Assembly: GCF_023343835.1 (NCBI RefSeq)
Contig: NC_064433.1
Location: forward strand, 66,114,032 to 66,178,031
Direction: 5' to 3'
DNA: 64,000 bases
From: Lagopus muta
Taxonomy: Eukaryota; Chordata; Aves; Galliformes; Phasianidae
The translations under genes and the position numbers were made by a program. This document shows, piece after piece, positions 36,901 through 59,239 of the stretch. Positions within the stretch are counted from its first letter, which is position 1, and every line of letters begins with the position of its first letter. Below the pieces are notes generated by a model. That model had not been told where the DNA came from. It did not search any database and saw only the letters and a program-made list of their open reading frames with translations.

Positions 36901-39511
36901 GCAGGTGCATTTGTTGAACACAATCCCAGTGGGCTTTAGCAGGCTTTAATTGCACACTGTGGTGCACTGGTGCTCTGCAATTAGACGGTTTTCTGGCTAC
37001 AGGCTGAAGCATTCAGCAAAATACCTAATGCGTCTCAAGGTTTGCAAACAAAATGATGTCCTTTACGATACTTAAATATTTTACTTTTATGGTAAAGTAT
37101 CAAGCAAGGTCACAGTTCACTACTGCTCTGTCCATGAAGTGCTCATTATCCTGGAGGAGGCTTTCAGCTCATTCGTCAATGCAGTCAGCCTTGTCTTTGA
37201 ACCAGAAGAGTCAGAATTGCTTTTGTAAAAATAAAGCTGAAATTTAGCTGTCTTCCTATTATTCAGTAAAGGGAGCATTCAGACAAAGCAAGTACTGTGC
37301 ATCAATTATAAAGCTATGAGTTACCTGTGTGGTTGGTTGACTGATGTATTTTTATAATAAATATTTTTTCTATCAATTCTTCCTTGACTTTTGAAAATAT
37401 ACATATTTCTTCTTTGCTAGAGCAATAGTGTGCTCCATTTAAGAGACAAAATGTCGTACTTACAACACATTCATTTCCTAGTTTATTTTCCTAGGTTTTT
37501 ATTATTATTATTTTGACCATGGATCTACAGATATACTTGCTGAGATGCTCAGATCTTCTTGTGCCCATACAATTGCCTTCACTACAGGCCTGTCCCTAGA
37601 TTTGGATTTATTTCTACTGTGGCACTATGTTCCATAATAATCTGTCACTTTGATATTAAAAAAAAAAAAAATCAAACAGGAATGGTAATTTCTTTGGGCT
37701 GTAAATTTGAATCACTTCACAAAAAAGAATTTAATCAGATTTAGAGGAACATAGGGTACATACCAAGAAGGAAGCATTCCCTTAAAAATTTGTGAGATAC
37801 GGAATTATTTATTAATCAAGCATACATGAATCTCTATGGGTTTTCTTTTCAGTTGTCTGTGGATCCTGGTTTGACCATTTCCTAAGTTGGGAAGAACATA
37901 AAAATGACAAAAATATACTGTTTTTGTTCTATGAAGACATGAAAAAGGTAAATATGCACTCTGTTCCTGTTTTAGAATGAATTGTTGATAAATAGAAATA
38001 ATCAAAATATCAAGGAGGAAATTCTAATGAAAATAATAATTTCCATGTCAAAGGAAAGTCTAATTATCACCTCAGAAATATGTAACCTTTATTCTTCACT
38101 TTATTCTTCCTGTATCTCAGAATCTCCCAAAGATTGTGAAGGAAATCAGCATATTCCTGGGTATAAGCATCAGTGATGAAGATATCCAAGATATCTGCAA
38201 GAAATCATCCTTCTCAGAGATGAAAAAGGACACAGAAAAAGAAAACAGTGACCCCAGTCACACCGTCTGTGCCCTGACATCCAACAGGAAGCTAATTTTC
38301 CGAAAAGGTAAGTTTACTGTCCTGACTTTATACAGAATCATCAACTGGCACCTATCCTACAGAAGCCTAGATAGATTTGAAGACATTTAGAGTCACTCCC
38401 AGGAAACAGCAATTGGATTCTCCAATTCGAAGCCTTTTGAAAAAACGTTCACGAAGATCTTCAGTTGAAAATGCATGCTTATGCTGGAGAAACATAGCAT
38501 ATGTTCTTATGAGGGGTTCTGAAGAGTTTGCTCTATATGAGCTTTGGAGCTTAAAGGGAAGCTCACTGAACATTACTCTTTATCTGCATTTTTGTATCTA
38601 AAGTTTACCCTCAGTCTCTCACAAGCCTCTATGTGTCTCCTCTCAAATTACCAGTCAAGGTCACTTGGTCTGCTAGAATGGAAAAGGTGCATTTCTTAGG
38701 AAGGAGTCTGCTGGCAGCCTTTATCCTCTGTACTCCCTGTTATCTTACTGAAATGTTCCCCCCAAAAAGAAACATGCTGACAATGACAACAAAAGAATGA
38801 ATGACTCAAATCATCCTGTGACCTCACAGATCACCTTAAGCTCTTGGCCAAACTGAGATCTGCAGTAAAACCTTCAGCAGTTCGCAGCTCATATGTGACT
38901 TAAAAAACATGCAGAGGAACTGTTTTCTTGCTACTGGGGGTTTTATATGCTGACAAGGATGAGAATGAATTTCAGCTAGCAACTATTTGCCTCTACTAAA
39001 GAAGTCCAGATAGAGATTTTTAACAGCAAACATCTAAGATGAGGCAAGATGCCTCTGCTGAGATGAGCAAGAGCTCTATTTCCATCCTGAAAACCTGTTA
39101 CTCTTCATTGTTTCTCTTAGTATTGCTGGCACTGCCAGGTGACACGTTATGAGAAACAAGCCTTAGGGCTTAATATGGATGATGATTCAGCTTCTCCCAT
39201 CAAAGTCTCACCAAATCAATAAAATAATTACTCATAATCATGACCTATCATGACATATCACAGAGACTATGGTTGATAATACAATAACAATTTGTGCCAA
39301 GTGCAGCATTAATAAAACTGGTCTGCCTTTGATTTGTTTCATTGCTATATATTGCCAGATTCACTGTTCTTTTACTGTCTCTGCTCCTCCAGGTACTGTT
39401 GGTGACTGGAAGAACCATTTCACTCCAAAACAGAACTTACAGTTTGATGAAGTATTCAGTGAGAAAATGAAACTCAGCAAAATGGCAAAACACCTCACCT
39501 ATGAATTCTAA
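33827..39511 (+). CDS. SULT6B1L: Cytosolic sulfotransferase, SULT6B1-like (six coding exons)
   Basis: Joining 33827-33971, 34824-35008, 35241-35367, 37853-37947, 38121-38307 and 39393-39511 gives 858 bases in frame: 285 residues, the normal size for the family. Cytosolic SULTs move sulfate from PAPS to hydroxyl or amine groups of small molecules. All diagnostic elements are present: YPKSGTHW at 45-52 (5'-phosphosulfate loop), catalytic His94 in PTHL, Arg116 and Ser124 of the 3'-phosphate site ([10 protein letters not shown]), and [12 protein letters not shown] at 245-256. All introns are GT-AG and the frame never breaks, so the gene looks functional. The [14 protein letters not shown] and THLDYNMLP contexts resemble SULT6B1 more than SULT1 or SULT2, but the subfamily call and symbol are from memory. 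The substrate is unknown. The initiator is the first in-frame ATG after a TATA-like box. Confidence 0.92.
34824..35008 (+). CDS. SULT6B1L: SULT6B1-like coding exon 2
   Basis: Encodes the rest of Gly49 through Lys110, including THWL and catalytic His94. The acceptor is CCTGAAG after a T-rich run. The donor is AAG|GTAAGT, phase 0. Confidence 0.92.
35241..35367 (+). CDS. SULT6B1L: SULT6B1-like coding exon 3
   Basis: Encodes residues 111-152 and one base of codon 153, including [10 protein letters not shown] for 3'-phosphate binding. The acceptor is CATTTACAG and the donor is G|GTAAGG. The following intron is the largest of the gene (2,485 bases). Confidence 0.92.
35368..37852. other. Sulfotransferase intron 3
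   Basis: A 2.5-kb intron without recognised coding. A T run at 36703-36725 inflates a spurious - strand frame. The stretch 35590-35880 may be an unidentified repeat, but I could not name it. Confidence 0.6.
37853..37947 (+). CDS. SULT6B1L: SULT6B1-like coding exon 4
   Basis: Encodes residues 153-184, including GSWFDHF and [10 protein letters not shown], a conserved SULT core strand and helix. The acceptor is TTTTCTTTTCAG and the donor is AAG|GTAAAT. Confidence 0.92.
38121..38307 (+). CDS. SULT6B1L: SULT6B1-like coding exon 5
   Basis: Encodes residues 185-246 and one base of codon 247, including [18 protein letters not shown] and the RK of the RKG motif. The acceptor is TGTATCTCAG and the donor is G|GTAAGT. 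Confidence 0.92.
39393..39511 (+). CDS. SULT6B1L: SULT6B1-like coding exon 6 and stop
   Basis: Encodes residues 247-285, starting with [10 protein letters not shown], which completes the C-terminal PAPS and dimer motif region. TAA lies at 39509-39511. The acceptor is TGCTCCTCCAG. Confidence 0.93.
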
Positions 39512-41545
39512 ATTCATAGAAGAACAATACTTAACCAAAAATGCAGATAGAGAAATTTTGGGAAAATCTGGATGAGAGCTAAAAGAAGTTCAAAGAAAAA
39601 CAGCTGCTCTTGGAACTGATTCCATGAAGGTGGAAGAAGCACTGACCACGTTCATTTACCTTGTTTACATACATTTATCTCACCTATCAGCCTTACTTTT
39701 CACATAGTCAAACGATAGAAATGTGAAGAAGGCTTGTAAAATAGAGATTTGGGGACAGGAAAATTCTGGCACAATGCTGGAACTGAACTCAATCAGAGGA
39801 CATATCTACATGGTTTTATAGCCAGGTGTCAGACCCATTTTTTTTTTACAACTAGATCTACTTCAACATTTATTTATTTTTTGCTCTAGGTGTATACAAA
39901 TGGACTTCTTGGATCAGGTTTAAAAATTTTACCTAAATATTAAGAAAAAAAATCCTGTAATAATCTGTATGTCTAAAAACACATCATAAAAAAATGACTA
40001 TTTAACCCTAGACTGAACCCCTTTCTCATCTACTGTGATTTGGAAAGTGCCTATTTTATCAGACTTTGTTACTGATGCTAGAACTGAAAAATGTAGCAGT
40101 ACATTTGAAGATTTGCAGTTAAGTTTGTGTATAAAATTTTGGTTTGTTTTGTTTGATTTGCTTGTTGTTTTTTGTAACAGTATGTGCTTCTCTGTTGTAA
40201 CTTATTTCTCTGTTAGATATTGTATAATATCTGTATTTTAAATGAAACTAATATAAATCCATGCAGATTTCAGCACTGTATGTTTTTTCACTCAGCTTTC
40301 TTCCTGAAAAATGCCTATTTCCAGTGTTTTGATGAAACCATTTTATTTCACAGCCCTTGTTCAGTAGAATACAGTAGTTTCACTGTGGCAAACAGAGCAG
40401 AATATGGAGTCACTTTAAAGCAAACAAGACATGTTTACCCAGCCCCGATAAGACAGGTATTTTAAGAATCAGCTGTCTGTGTTCACATCTAAGGACTGTT
40501 CTGGGAACAGCGTGAAGACATTTCTTCTAATTTACTGAGTGATGTGGTTTCTGTCTGCACCTTCAATTTGCTTTGCAGGCTAACGTTAAGTACTCTGCTC
40601 CCTCTCTGCTCCCTAACCAGCTCTCACCAACTACATAATTCCCAGCAAAAACTGTCTGAAAAGAAACTCGTGCAGACAAGCACTGTTACTTTGCTCCGAT
40701 TCCTCTGTGCTTTCCTTTGGATGAGCTGTTTCTGAAAAGTTGTGGTAAGACCTTATTAACAGTGAACAATTCACGCTTTCTCTAGACACACAGCTCTTTC
40801 AATTCACACCTTGTTCGCAGAAGGTAACATCAATACTGACTGGTGTGCATCTGCATGAATGATACAGGTAGTTACATGCTGAGGACATAAGTGAGAGGTA
40901 AGCCTATTTAGCAACACTCCATTTCCATATATGAGTTCAACCCAATTCAAGGCAGATGATGCTCTGAGCTCTGTTTTATGCTAACCACACATTTGGAAAC
41001 CAGAAGCTTGTTTGTGCTGCTTTGCTTCTCTGATACTAAAATCTCTCTCTTTTTAAAATGTCATGAACAATTATTATCCTTGGATGCCTTTCAGGTGTCC
41101 TTCTTCCACTATTAATAAATGGAAAGAGATCAGCTAATGTAGATGTGTTTATTAACTGAGTATGGCAATGATTCTAAAGGTCACACAGCATTTGAGGAAA
41201 GAGAATAACAATGTTGGTAGGACTTCTGAGACAAAGACAAAGGCCCACAGAAGCCTTTCCCCCATCTGAATTCAAGATCTACTTGAAAAGGAGAAATAAA
41301 GAAATCCAAACATCAACTCACACAGTTAACTGAAGGGAAGGAAAGCAACAGAGAAGTGAAGGAAGGCTTTTGATTTGGGCTGGCAGAATGAGGCAGTAGG
41401 AGGCACACTGATTTATACAGCTTTACATAGCATCCATGTACGTGCTCACAATATCTTACTGTCCAGAAAGGGACAGAGTGGACATGACATCTGGATTAGA
41501 GAGAGGGCTAAAGCATACAGCCCTGAACTGGCTGAAGGGATACCA
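39512..41545. other. Sulfotransferase 3' UTR and intergenic
   Basis: AT-rich sequence. The first clear AATAAA after the stop is at 41114-41119, 1.6 kb away, so the true 3' end is uncertain and may use a variant signal. No other gene is seen. Confidence 0.45.
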
Positions 41546-41549
41546 TTAT

Positions 41550-42385
41550 CACAGAATCACAGAATCACAGAATTGTAGGGGTTGGAAGGGACCTCCAGAG
41601 ATCATCGAGTCCAACCCCCTGCCAAAGCAGGTTCCCTACAGTAGGTCACACAGGTAGGCATCCAGGTGGGTCTTGAACATCTCCAGAGAAGGAGACTCCA
41701 CCATCTCCCTGGGCAGCCTGTTCCAGTGCTCCGTCACCTTACTGTAAAGAAGTTCTTGCGCACATTTGTGCTGAACTTCCTATGCTGCACTTTCTGGTTG
41801 TTCCCCCTTGTCCTGCCTCCACGCATTGCTGAAAACAGTCTGGCCTCACCACTCTGCCCCCCACACCTTAGATATTTATAGACCTGGATCAGGTCCCCTC
41901 TCAGTCTTCTTTTCTCAAGGCTGAACAGACCCATTTCACTTACCCTTTCATCATAGGAGAGATGCTCCAGCCCTTTCACCATCTTTGTGGCCCTCCACTG
42001 GACTCTTTCCAAGAGATCCCTGTCTTTTTGGTATGGAGAGCCCAGAACTGGACACAGTACTCCAGATGAGGCCTTACCAGGGCAGAGTAGAGGGGGAGGA
42101 TCACCTCCCTCGACCTGCTGGCCACGCTCTTTTTAATGCATCCCAGGATGCCATTGGCCTTTTTGGCCACAAGGGCACACTGCTGGCTCATGGCCAACCT
42201 GTCGTCCACCAGGACGTCCAGGTCCCTCTCCACAGAGCTCCTCTCCAGCAGCTCATCCCCCAACCTGTATTGGTGCCTGCAATTATTCCTATCCAGATGC
42301 AAGTCTCCAGCCCAAACTGTATCTGTGCTTGGGATTGCCCTGACCCAGGTGAAGGCCCTTACACTCAATGGGTACATGCACTGGG
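41550..42385 (-). mobile_element. CR1 LINE, longest and best-preserved copy
   Basis: On the - strand this is the 3' part of CR1. The 133-codon frame 42377-41976 reads as the C-terminal end of the CR1 reverse-transcriptase protein ([56 protein letters not shown]). It is followed by the standard 3' tail, ending in CACAGAAT repeats at 41550-41573. The element is 5'-truncated and therefore immobile on its own. A premature stop ends the frame shortly after ESSGGPQRW. Confidence 0.97.
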
Positions 42386-42399
42386 TTTAGACAAGGCAG

Positions 42400-45300
42400 A
42401 GATGCTCAGAGGGTCAAACTGTGTATTTGTACCCGTTTGTCATCTAGAAAAGTAAACGTGGTGGACAACAAGGAATTTCCATGGGATTTTCCTCACAATC
42501 AACAGATAGATGAGAGAAAAGATTCAGACACAAATCACAAAGAGCCAAGGACACTTTAGCTGTGAAGACTACTGGGGATAAGAAGGGAGGGAATCAAGCC
42601 TTACAGAAAGGGCCAAGCGTGGGGATGAAGGTTGCTGCTGAAAGAAGACACTCAGAGAGGGAGGAAAGGACTGTTCACAGCCACATCCTTCCCACCAGTT
42701 CCAGCCTCGCAGGTGACCACAGACAGCTTTCTTTCTTGATGCAACCAACCACTACGAGAGATAATTCAGCAGTAACTTTCCTAGCGGCTTTGGTAGAAGA
42801 CAGTCCTCATCTTTTTCCCCAGCCCTGCCTGCCCCAGCAGACAGGCCATAACAGGGCACAGTGACTGGGCAGTCTGTGCTTGGGGTCGCTGGGAACAGGC
42901 GGAGCATGGAGGAGCGGCGACACCTTGTGGCCCGGAGAGCACCGACAGCTGCTCGAGGGAAAGCCACAGCGACGGGAAAGCGCGGAGTCACGAATTACAC
43001 TGCCGTGCCTCTTTTGAAGGCTTACTGGTTCCACAGGCCAGCGCTGAGTGGAGAAATAGCTTTCTTGGAAACCGCTTGCAGCCCCTGAGTGCTTGACAGG
43101 TGTCTGCTCCAGCATGGGCTCTGCAGCCGTCCATTCAGCAAGCTCTGCCGGGCAGAGGGAACGCAGCATTTGTTCTTCACTGACATCTGTCGACTGCAGT
43201 GACTTAGTTGCAAACCCCTGCACCAGGATGCATTTGCACAGGGCTCCATGAAGCTCAAAAGCAGAAATGGACAGTGAAGAGAACCAGGCAGAGGTCTGAG
43301 GGAAGCAGGCCAGTCAGTTTCCAGGTATTCTGTTACTCAGTCCTTATGCACAGCCTGCTTACAACGTCCTTGTTTCTGATTGCCATGTCTGCAAGATTGC
43401 CATGTCTGGGGATGGTCAGTCTTTAACCACTGAGAATCTATGCAGAGTGATGGGGGGTATGACAAACTGTAGGCATGTAAGCAAATATTAATGGCCAAGG
43501 TAAATAAAAGCAGATTTTCCCTTTCTGTCTGCAAGACTTTGCATTGTAACAAAGAATAACTGGGGTCTGGTTTTTTTTGTCATTTATGACCTTGGTGAAC
43601 TACCTCGACTAATCCAACAGCCAGGTGGTATCACTGCTATTCAATTGCAGCTGCTTGCCTGCTGCTTAAGGGGGATGAGGAATTAGTTGCAGCATTGCCT
43701 GCTGGATAAATTTACCTACCTTACAATAAAAAAATGGCACAATAGGACTTCATTGGCAGGTGAAAGAAGTGCAGCATGAAGCCAGCTCGTGTATCACTGC
43801 TAGCCAAGCTCAGACACCAATGACAGCAACTTAGCTGGAGCAGCCTAGACTGAGTAACCTTGCTTCTTGACAGAGGCATCAGTAACCTGCAGCATACTGT
43901 GCAAGGCACAGATCCAGTTAGCTTGTTACTCTCTATATTGTCACTGCCAGCAACCTTACCTTGAAAGCCCCCCAACTCTCTTAACTTCCATTATAAATCA
44001 AATGTGGTGCTCTCTAAACACACAAGGAAGAAACCTGGGGAGCCTTACTCTTCTATTAGCTGCAAGGTGCTTACTGGCAAGATGATAAAAATCTGGCTGT
44101 GTATTAAGCAAACCGAAGCAAGAAGTGAAAAAACAGCATGTCTTGCTGTCAGCTCAGTTTTTTTTACAAGACTGCAGAAAGAAACAACTATGTAGATGTG
44201 CAGATGTGGCAAGCTAGAACTAGAATTTGTTTGCAAGTCATCAAATTCAGCTAAAGAACCCTTCATACTCTGGTCTTATTCAAGTGTAGCTCCATATCCT
44301 TTAAGAGAACACACAGAGGCATTCATAGAATCAAACCCAAAAACAGATCACAATAAATGCTTTGAAGAAATCTATAGGTTTATTAAGTGAAATGAGTGGA
44401 AACTTTTTATATCCATTTACATCATTAATCCATCCCATTCACAAGCTTTTTGGACCTGGCTCCATCCAATCAGTTGCACCACCTTGGCTGGGCATCACTG
44501 ATAAAAAAGATCCATTAGTATCATGTCCCCTTCCAAGCTAAGGCTGCATTGCTGTGGGTAAGATGTAAGAAGGGAAAAAAGCTGGGGGAATAAAAGTAGC
44601 TAAGCTCTTAAGTGGATTACAACTACAACCATGTTCTCTCAGGGGATGTAACTCTTCACTATCTGTACAACTTCAATGTGAGTAACCATGCTAGGTCAGA
44701 TGTCTGTCAGCTTAAACTAGAAACTTGTCTGCAAGTGTACATGAACAAATAGGACAAGCACATGATATTCTCCTGAATGTTTTTCCAACCTCCAATTACG
44801 TTTTGTTTGAGAACTTCCTGTGCAATTTACCGTGTCTATGACTGATGGATCCCAGTTTAGCTGATGTCATCCCATTCTTACAGTTTCTGTGTTCAATTTT
44901 GCTTTATTAAGTTGTTTTGAAGATTAGATTATTGATACCTGGTAGTAATAGTAATGCCATGTTCTTTTCCTTACTGTGTCAGAGGTACACACTGTTACTT
45001 CAGAATGAACCATACTGTGATACTGTGAACCATACCATGATACATACTCTGAAATAAGAATAAAAATGCACCTGGGAGCCTCCCACACAAGGAACAAGAG
45101 GAAGAAACCAAGGTTCAGAATCTGAGGAAACATATCGTGTTTCAGACACACGGACAAAAGCTGTTTGAAATGTGCTGAGGATTACTAAGTTTCTGAAAGC
45201 CACATCCAGCTTCAGAGATCCATGAGCTGCAGATGTTTGGAGATCATGGGAAAACTAGAAAGAGCTGGCAATAACACAACATGGCAAATTTAAGTTTCTT

Positions 45301-48300
45301 GGGCATTTATTTTTGGTCACTCTTCATTTCTGCAATAGTCTTTCCCTGTTCCTCTTAATTTTATGGATATGTAACATAACTCCCTTCAGTCATCCTTCCA
45401 AAGTGAAGAATTCTTACTTGACTATTGCTCACACAGAAGTTGATTTCTTCCTTTTATCACCTATTTTACCCTCATACAAACCTTTAGTTTTACAACTTTT
45501 CTAATATGTAAGAAACCAAACACATATTCAGGATACATTAAAATCACTGATTAATACAGTGGAATGATGATTTCTGTCCTTTTTGCTGTATACCATTTTT
45601 CTAATCATTCCTAAAAACTCATGGGTTCATGCACAGTTGAGTGATTTTGTCTTATTGCTCTTGTAACACTGACATTTAGGATGATTAGTCCTAATGGGTA
45701 TCCTGTATTTCTGGAAACAGGAAATAATTCTTAAAGAGAATATTAATGGAAAACATATTATGTATTACAAAGAAAAAACAAGCTTTCTCACATGGACACT
45801 GGAAAAGCCACTTAAATGCTGTGTGCTTGAAGTCTAAAAGTATTACAAACTTGAAATATTGTACAATCTCTCTGAGCACACCAGGCTGAGATTTACGTGA
45901 TTCATATTGATCTGAAAATGAACTCAAGTCAGAACACACTGGATCGCTCTGCAGGAAATAGCACAGAACTTGAGAGAGACATACACTGAACAGGGCAAAG
46001 ACCAGACCAAAACGATGGAGCCCAAAGCAGGTTGAAGGATAACTTATCTCTATCCCTCAACAGAGGTTAAGAAACAGTGATAGTGTGTCCATCCTTCTGC
46101 CCCCTGCTTAGAACGTCTGGCAAGAGCAACCCGTCGAAAACAGCAGAGCTCTTGAAACCTACTCAAAAGCAGAGTTTTCTGAGAACATTCTGTGAAAAAA
46201 TCCTTAGCACACGCTGCTCGTTGCACAAGGATCCTGCCATAGAATGTCAGAGCTGGCTGCGACAGCTCAGAAAACAAAGAGATCAGTCCTACTCTTCACA
46301 AATACATGTTTCACAGTACACCAAAACTACCATTTTTTTTTAAACAAGAACATTGTGCAAGTGAAGGTTAAGTTTATATAATGGGATAACCATACAGACA
46401 CAAACACTGAAGGTTTGTCTCCAACAGCGGATAAGGACAAAGATACTGGGTAACTGACTCTGTGTTGTGTGATTAATATAGGCACCAATTAACTCTGCCT
46501 ATCTTCACGGGGTCAATTCATGTCACATGGACTTGGAAGCGTACAATTTGCAGTATACAAATCACTCTTTGACCATTCTTATTCAAAGGGCTAAAGAAAA
46601 TTATTTCAAATTTCATTTAATTGGCTACATTTTAAAAATAGCCTAATATAAATTATTACATAGTTTATCCTTATAAGTTGTTGTAATTGTGATAAATATC
46701 CTACATTGGCTAAAAGCTGGGGGAAATATCTTCTTCACAGACTTCTAATTGATATTTGAAGACAATTTAAAAAAACAAATGTGCACTTCTTTTTTTCAAG
46801 TCTAATGACTGAAGCAACATTATTGCAAAATTAGTTCACTATAACAAAAATGACCACTGAAATCTAGTCTAAGTGAACTACACACCTCAGGTGAAAGGCA
46901 ACTCCAGTGCCAAGGCATGTAGTGGAAAAACAGTCAGCAAATGGTACATCTTTCAAGATTGTACCATTTTTGTACTCAGAATTTCTTTTCATGGTAAAAT
47001 TCATCGTCTCAATCTCTTCTACTCTGTTACACCTAAACCCATCTGATTGAGGAGCTTCCATAAAAACAGAGCAATCGAGGCATCTCTTGGGATATTCTAG
47101 TTTCATAGTCGGGATTTCCCTATATTCCAATGTAGAGCAATAGAAATGGGAACCTTTCAGGCAGTGGATTTTGCCTCCTATATCCTCAGACTGCTTTTAT
47201 TTCGTAAAATTGCTCTAGAGTTCTTTTATTGCACAGTGTCTTCTGACATGTCCAATTAAAACTTCTACCGGATTTTTCTCAAAGGAATTTGCCAAAGTGA
47301 AAAAACCTATCAGCTACCATTCCTTTCTGCTGAATCATTAGAAGAGCTCTTGATTTAAACAGAAACCTACACGTAGTACAGACAACTCTTATTTCTACTA
47401 CAGTTGCACTTAGTCATGCTTTTGCTTTCTCTTACATAAGAGGAATGGGAGTCAAGTTCATCGCAACTTCTCTAGATCTATTTGTTCACAGGAAACTGTC
47501 CTTGAACACAGAGTTACTAAGTACCTTGACTACGACAAGGTGAAGTAAATAGGAGCTTGGCCAATTTTAAATGACGTTATTAAACTGAACTGTTCAAACG
47601 ATCTGGACTTCTGCAATGTATTACATTGCTTATGTGAGTAAAATGACTCATCGACCTGTACCAAGTTCATAGTTCCGTCCAAAATATGGTGCTATTGCTA
47701 TCCATGGTATTTATCTAGTACAGAGCCCTAAAACTCAATGAAAGGAATTATTTAAGTGATAACTGAAGAGGGCAATAGTGCAACTAATTCACTTTTCAAC
47801 TATTCACCTACCTACCTTACTGCTACAGCTACTAAAAGATTTTTCAATTTAAGATTTTGCTTTAGAAAGGGACACAAGGTAAACAAAGTTCATCAACAAA
47901 AAGCAGGAAATCAGTGGATCTTATTTTGGAAAAAGGTACAGGAAATCTTATGTTGAGAAACATAAAATAAAACGATTAACTATTATTACTCATCTCAACA
48001 AGAATTGCCTATATGGCCATGATTTTATTTGTTTTTTATTATTTTTCAGCCTAACCCAAGGCTGAGCCCAACTCATTAGTAATACAAGGATTGAAAACAG
48101 ATGTGTATTTTCAATGTCAGGTCTACAGATGTTTACAGATCACTGAGTTCTCCACATCGAAACCCAGTAAAATTTGTATTTTACATAAATACAAATGTAT
48201 ACACACCAACTTTAAATTAATATGCTAAATATAATCTGAATGTAGTTTATATGAACCCAAAAACATCAACTATGATTTTTTTTCCCACAGCAATTACTTT

Positions 48301-48700
48301 TCCAAGGAAAGATTTCAAAGGTTAATAGGAAATTTAGTTTCAAATTTGGGGCATTTGGTTTTGTTAATTCAAGCACTGAAATAAAACCCCATATAACCAG
48401 ATTCAAAGGTAAGAGGCATAGTTCCAAATGCCTCTTAGTTGTATATCAGCTTAAATTGAACACATGCTTAAATACTTTTCTTAACTAACATTAACTAGTT
48501 TTACACTAACTCCACTTTTTAAAATACAGGATATACTTCAGCATATACTGGAACTCTTCCCTGCTGGAGAAACATGCATCTCAAGAAAAGCTAGCATGTA
48601 AGTACAATATCATACTGACATTTGATAGAGGAAATGTACATAAAATGACCACAACTTACAGAACAAACTTTTTAAGAGTCTCAATTACAAATCCACAAAT
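42400..48700. other. Intergenic between sulfotransferase and CMAS; no gene recognised
   Basis: The two neighbouring genes converge on this stretch. It includes a small GC/CpG-richer patch at about 42880-43260 and otherwise AT-rich sequence. An 89-codon - strand frame at 47130-46864 contains several cysteines but matches nothing I know. Confidence 0.5.
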
Positions 48701-48713
48701 CACGAAAAAAATC

Positions 48714-48719
48714 TTTATT
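48714..48719 (-). terminator. CMAS: Candidate CMAS polyadenylation signal
   Basis: AATAAA on the - strand lies about 305 bases after the CMAS stop codon, giving a 3' UTR of plausible size. Other signals further downstream on the - strand cannot be excluded. Confidence 0.5.
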
Positions 48720-49024
48720 CCCTGCATATATCTGGATTATAAAACAAAGATACATCATTCTTGTAGAACAAATTTAATGATTAAGAGTAGATTTAGAGGA
48801 CACTATTTTTGTAGTATTTCTTCAATTGCACTTAAATAGCTTTTAAAATAATCATAAATACAATCATGAATGTCAGCACTTAAAGTGGAACCTTAAATTA
48901 GAGGGAAACATTTTATAACTCTAATACAGTGTAAAACCATATTAGGAAAGGGAGAAGTGGAAAAACAGAAAACAACTATGCTATTGTTTTTTTCATTAGT
49001 TCCTTATTTCCATTTCTGCTGTTC

Positions 49025-58725
<9,701 letters not shown>

Positions 58726-58961
58726 TCAAACTTGAGTGGGTTGTCTCGTATCACGTCCTTCCCGTGTGAGGAGTTCCGGCAGAGGGCAGAGTCCTCTCAC
58801 GGAGACACTTCAACGTGTGGAGAAAAATCTTTCACTCTTTGCTTGTTTCCCACCTGCGTAAAAGTGTGCTCCAGCATAAAACCGATAATACAATCCGTAC
58901 AGGAAATCGAAGTTTTAAAATAATTTTAAGACTGGAAAGTGGAGCCTGCTGAGCAGCATTA

Positions 58962-59165
58962 GGATGAGATAGAATGAGAGGGAATGCTCTCAATCGCACC
59001 AGGGGAGATTCAGGATGATTATAAGAAACATTTCATCTCCGAAAGAGTGGTGATGCATTGGCACAGACTGCCCAGGGGAGGAGTGGAGTCACCGTCCCTG
59101 GAGGTGTTCAAGCAATGTGTAGATGTGGCACTGAGGGATGTGGTTAGTGGGCACGATGGATTGGG
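58962..59165 (+). mobile_element. CR1 LINE fragment
   Basis: 'gagagggaatgctctcaatcgcaccaggggagattcagg', 'cgaaagagtggtgatgcattggcacagactgcccagggg' and 'gtggagtcaccgtccctggaggtgttcaag' are CR1 3' region in + orientation. The final 3' tail is missing. Confidence 0.92.
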
Positions 59166-59239
59166 CTTCTCAGGTAGCTGCTACAATATTCAAAACATCT
59201 GCGTGTTAAGTAGGAATGGGTATTTTGGTTTTTCTTTAT

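Noticed and set aside
36548-37012. 154-codon - strand frame in sulfotransferase intron 3
   Set aside because: It owes its length to a poly-T/poly-A run (a lysine tract) and has no domain.
41976-42377. 133-codon - strand frame considered as a host gene
   Set aside because: It is the C-terminal reverse-transcriptase coding of a CR1 LINE, with the CR1 3' tail directly after it.
42905-42930. CTCF-like site in the CpG-richer patch
   Set aside because: Too many mismatches to the core motif to report.
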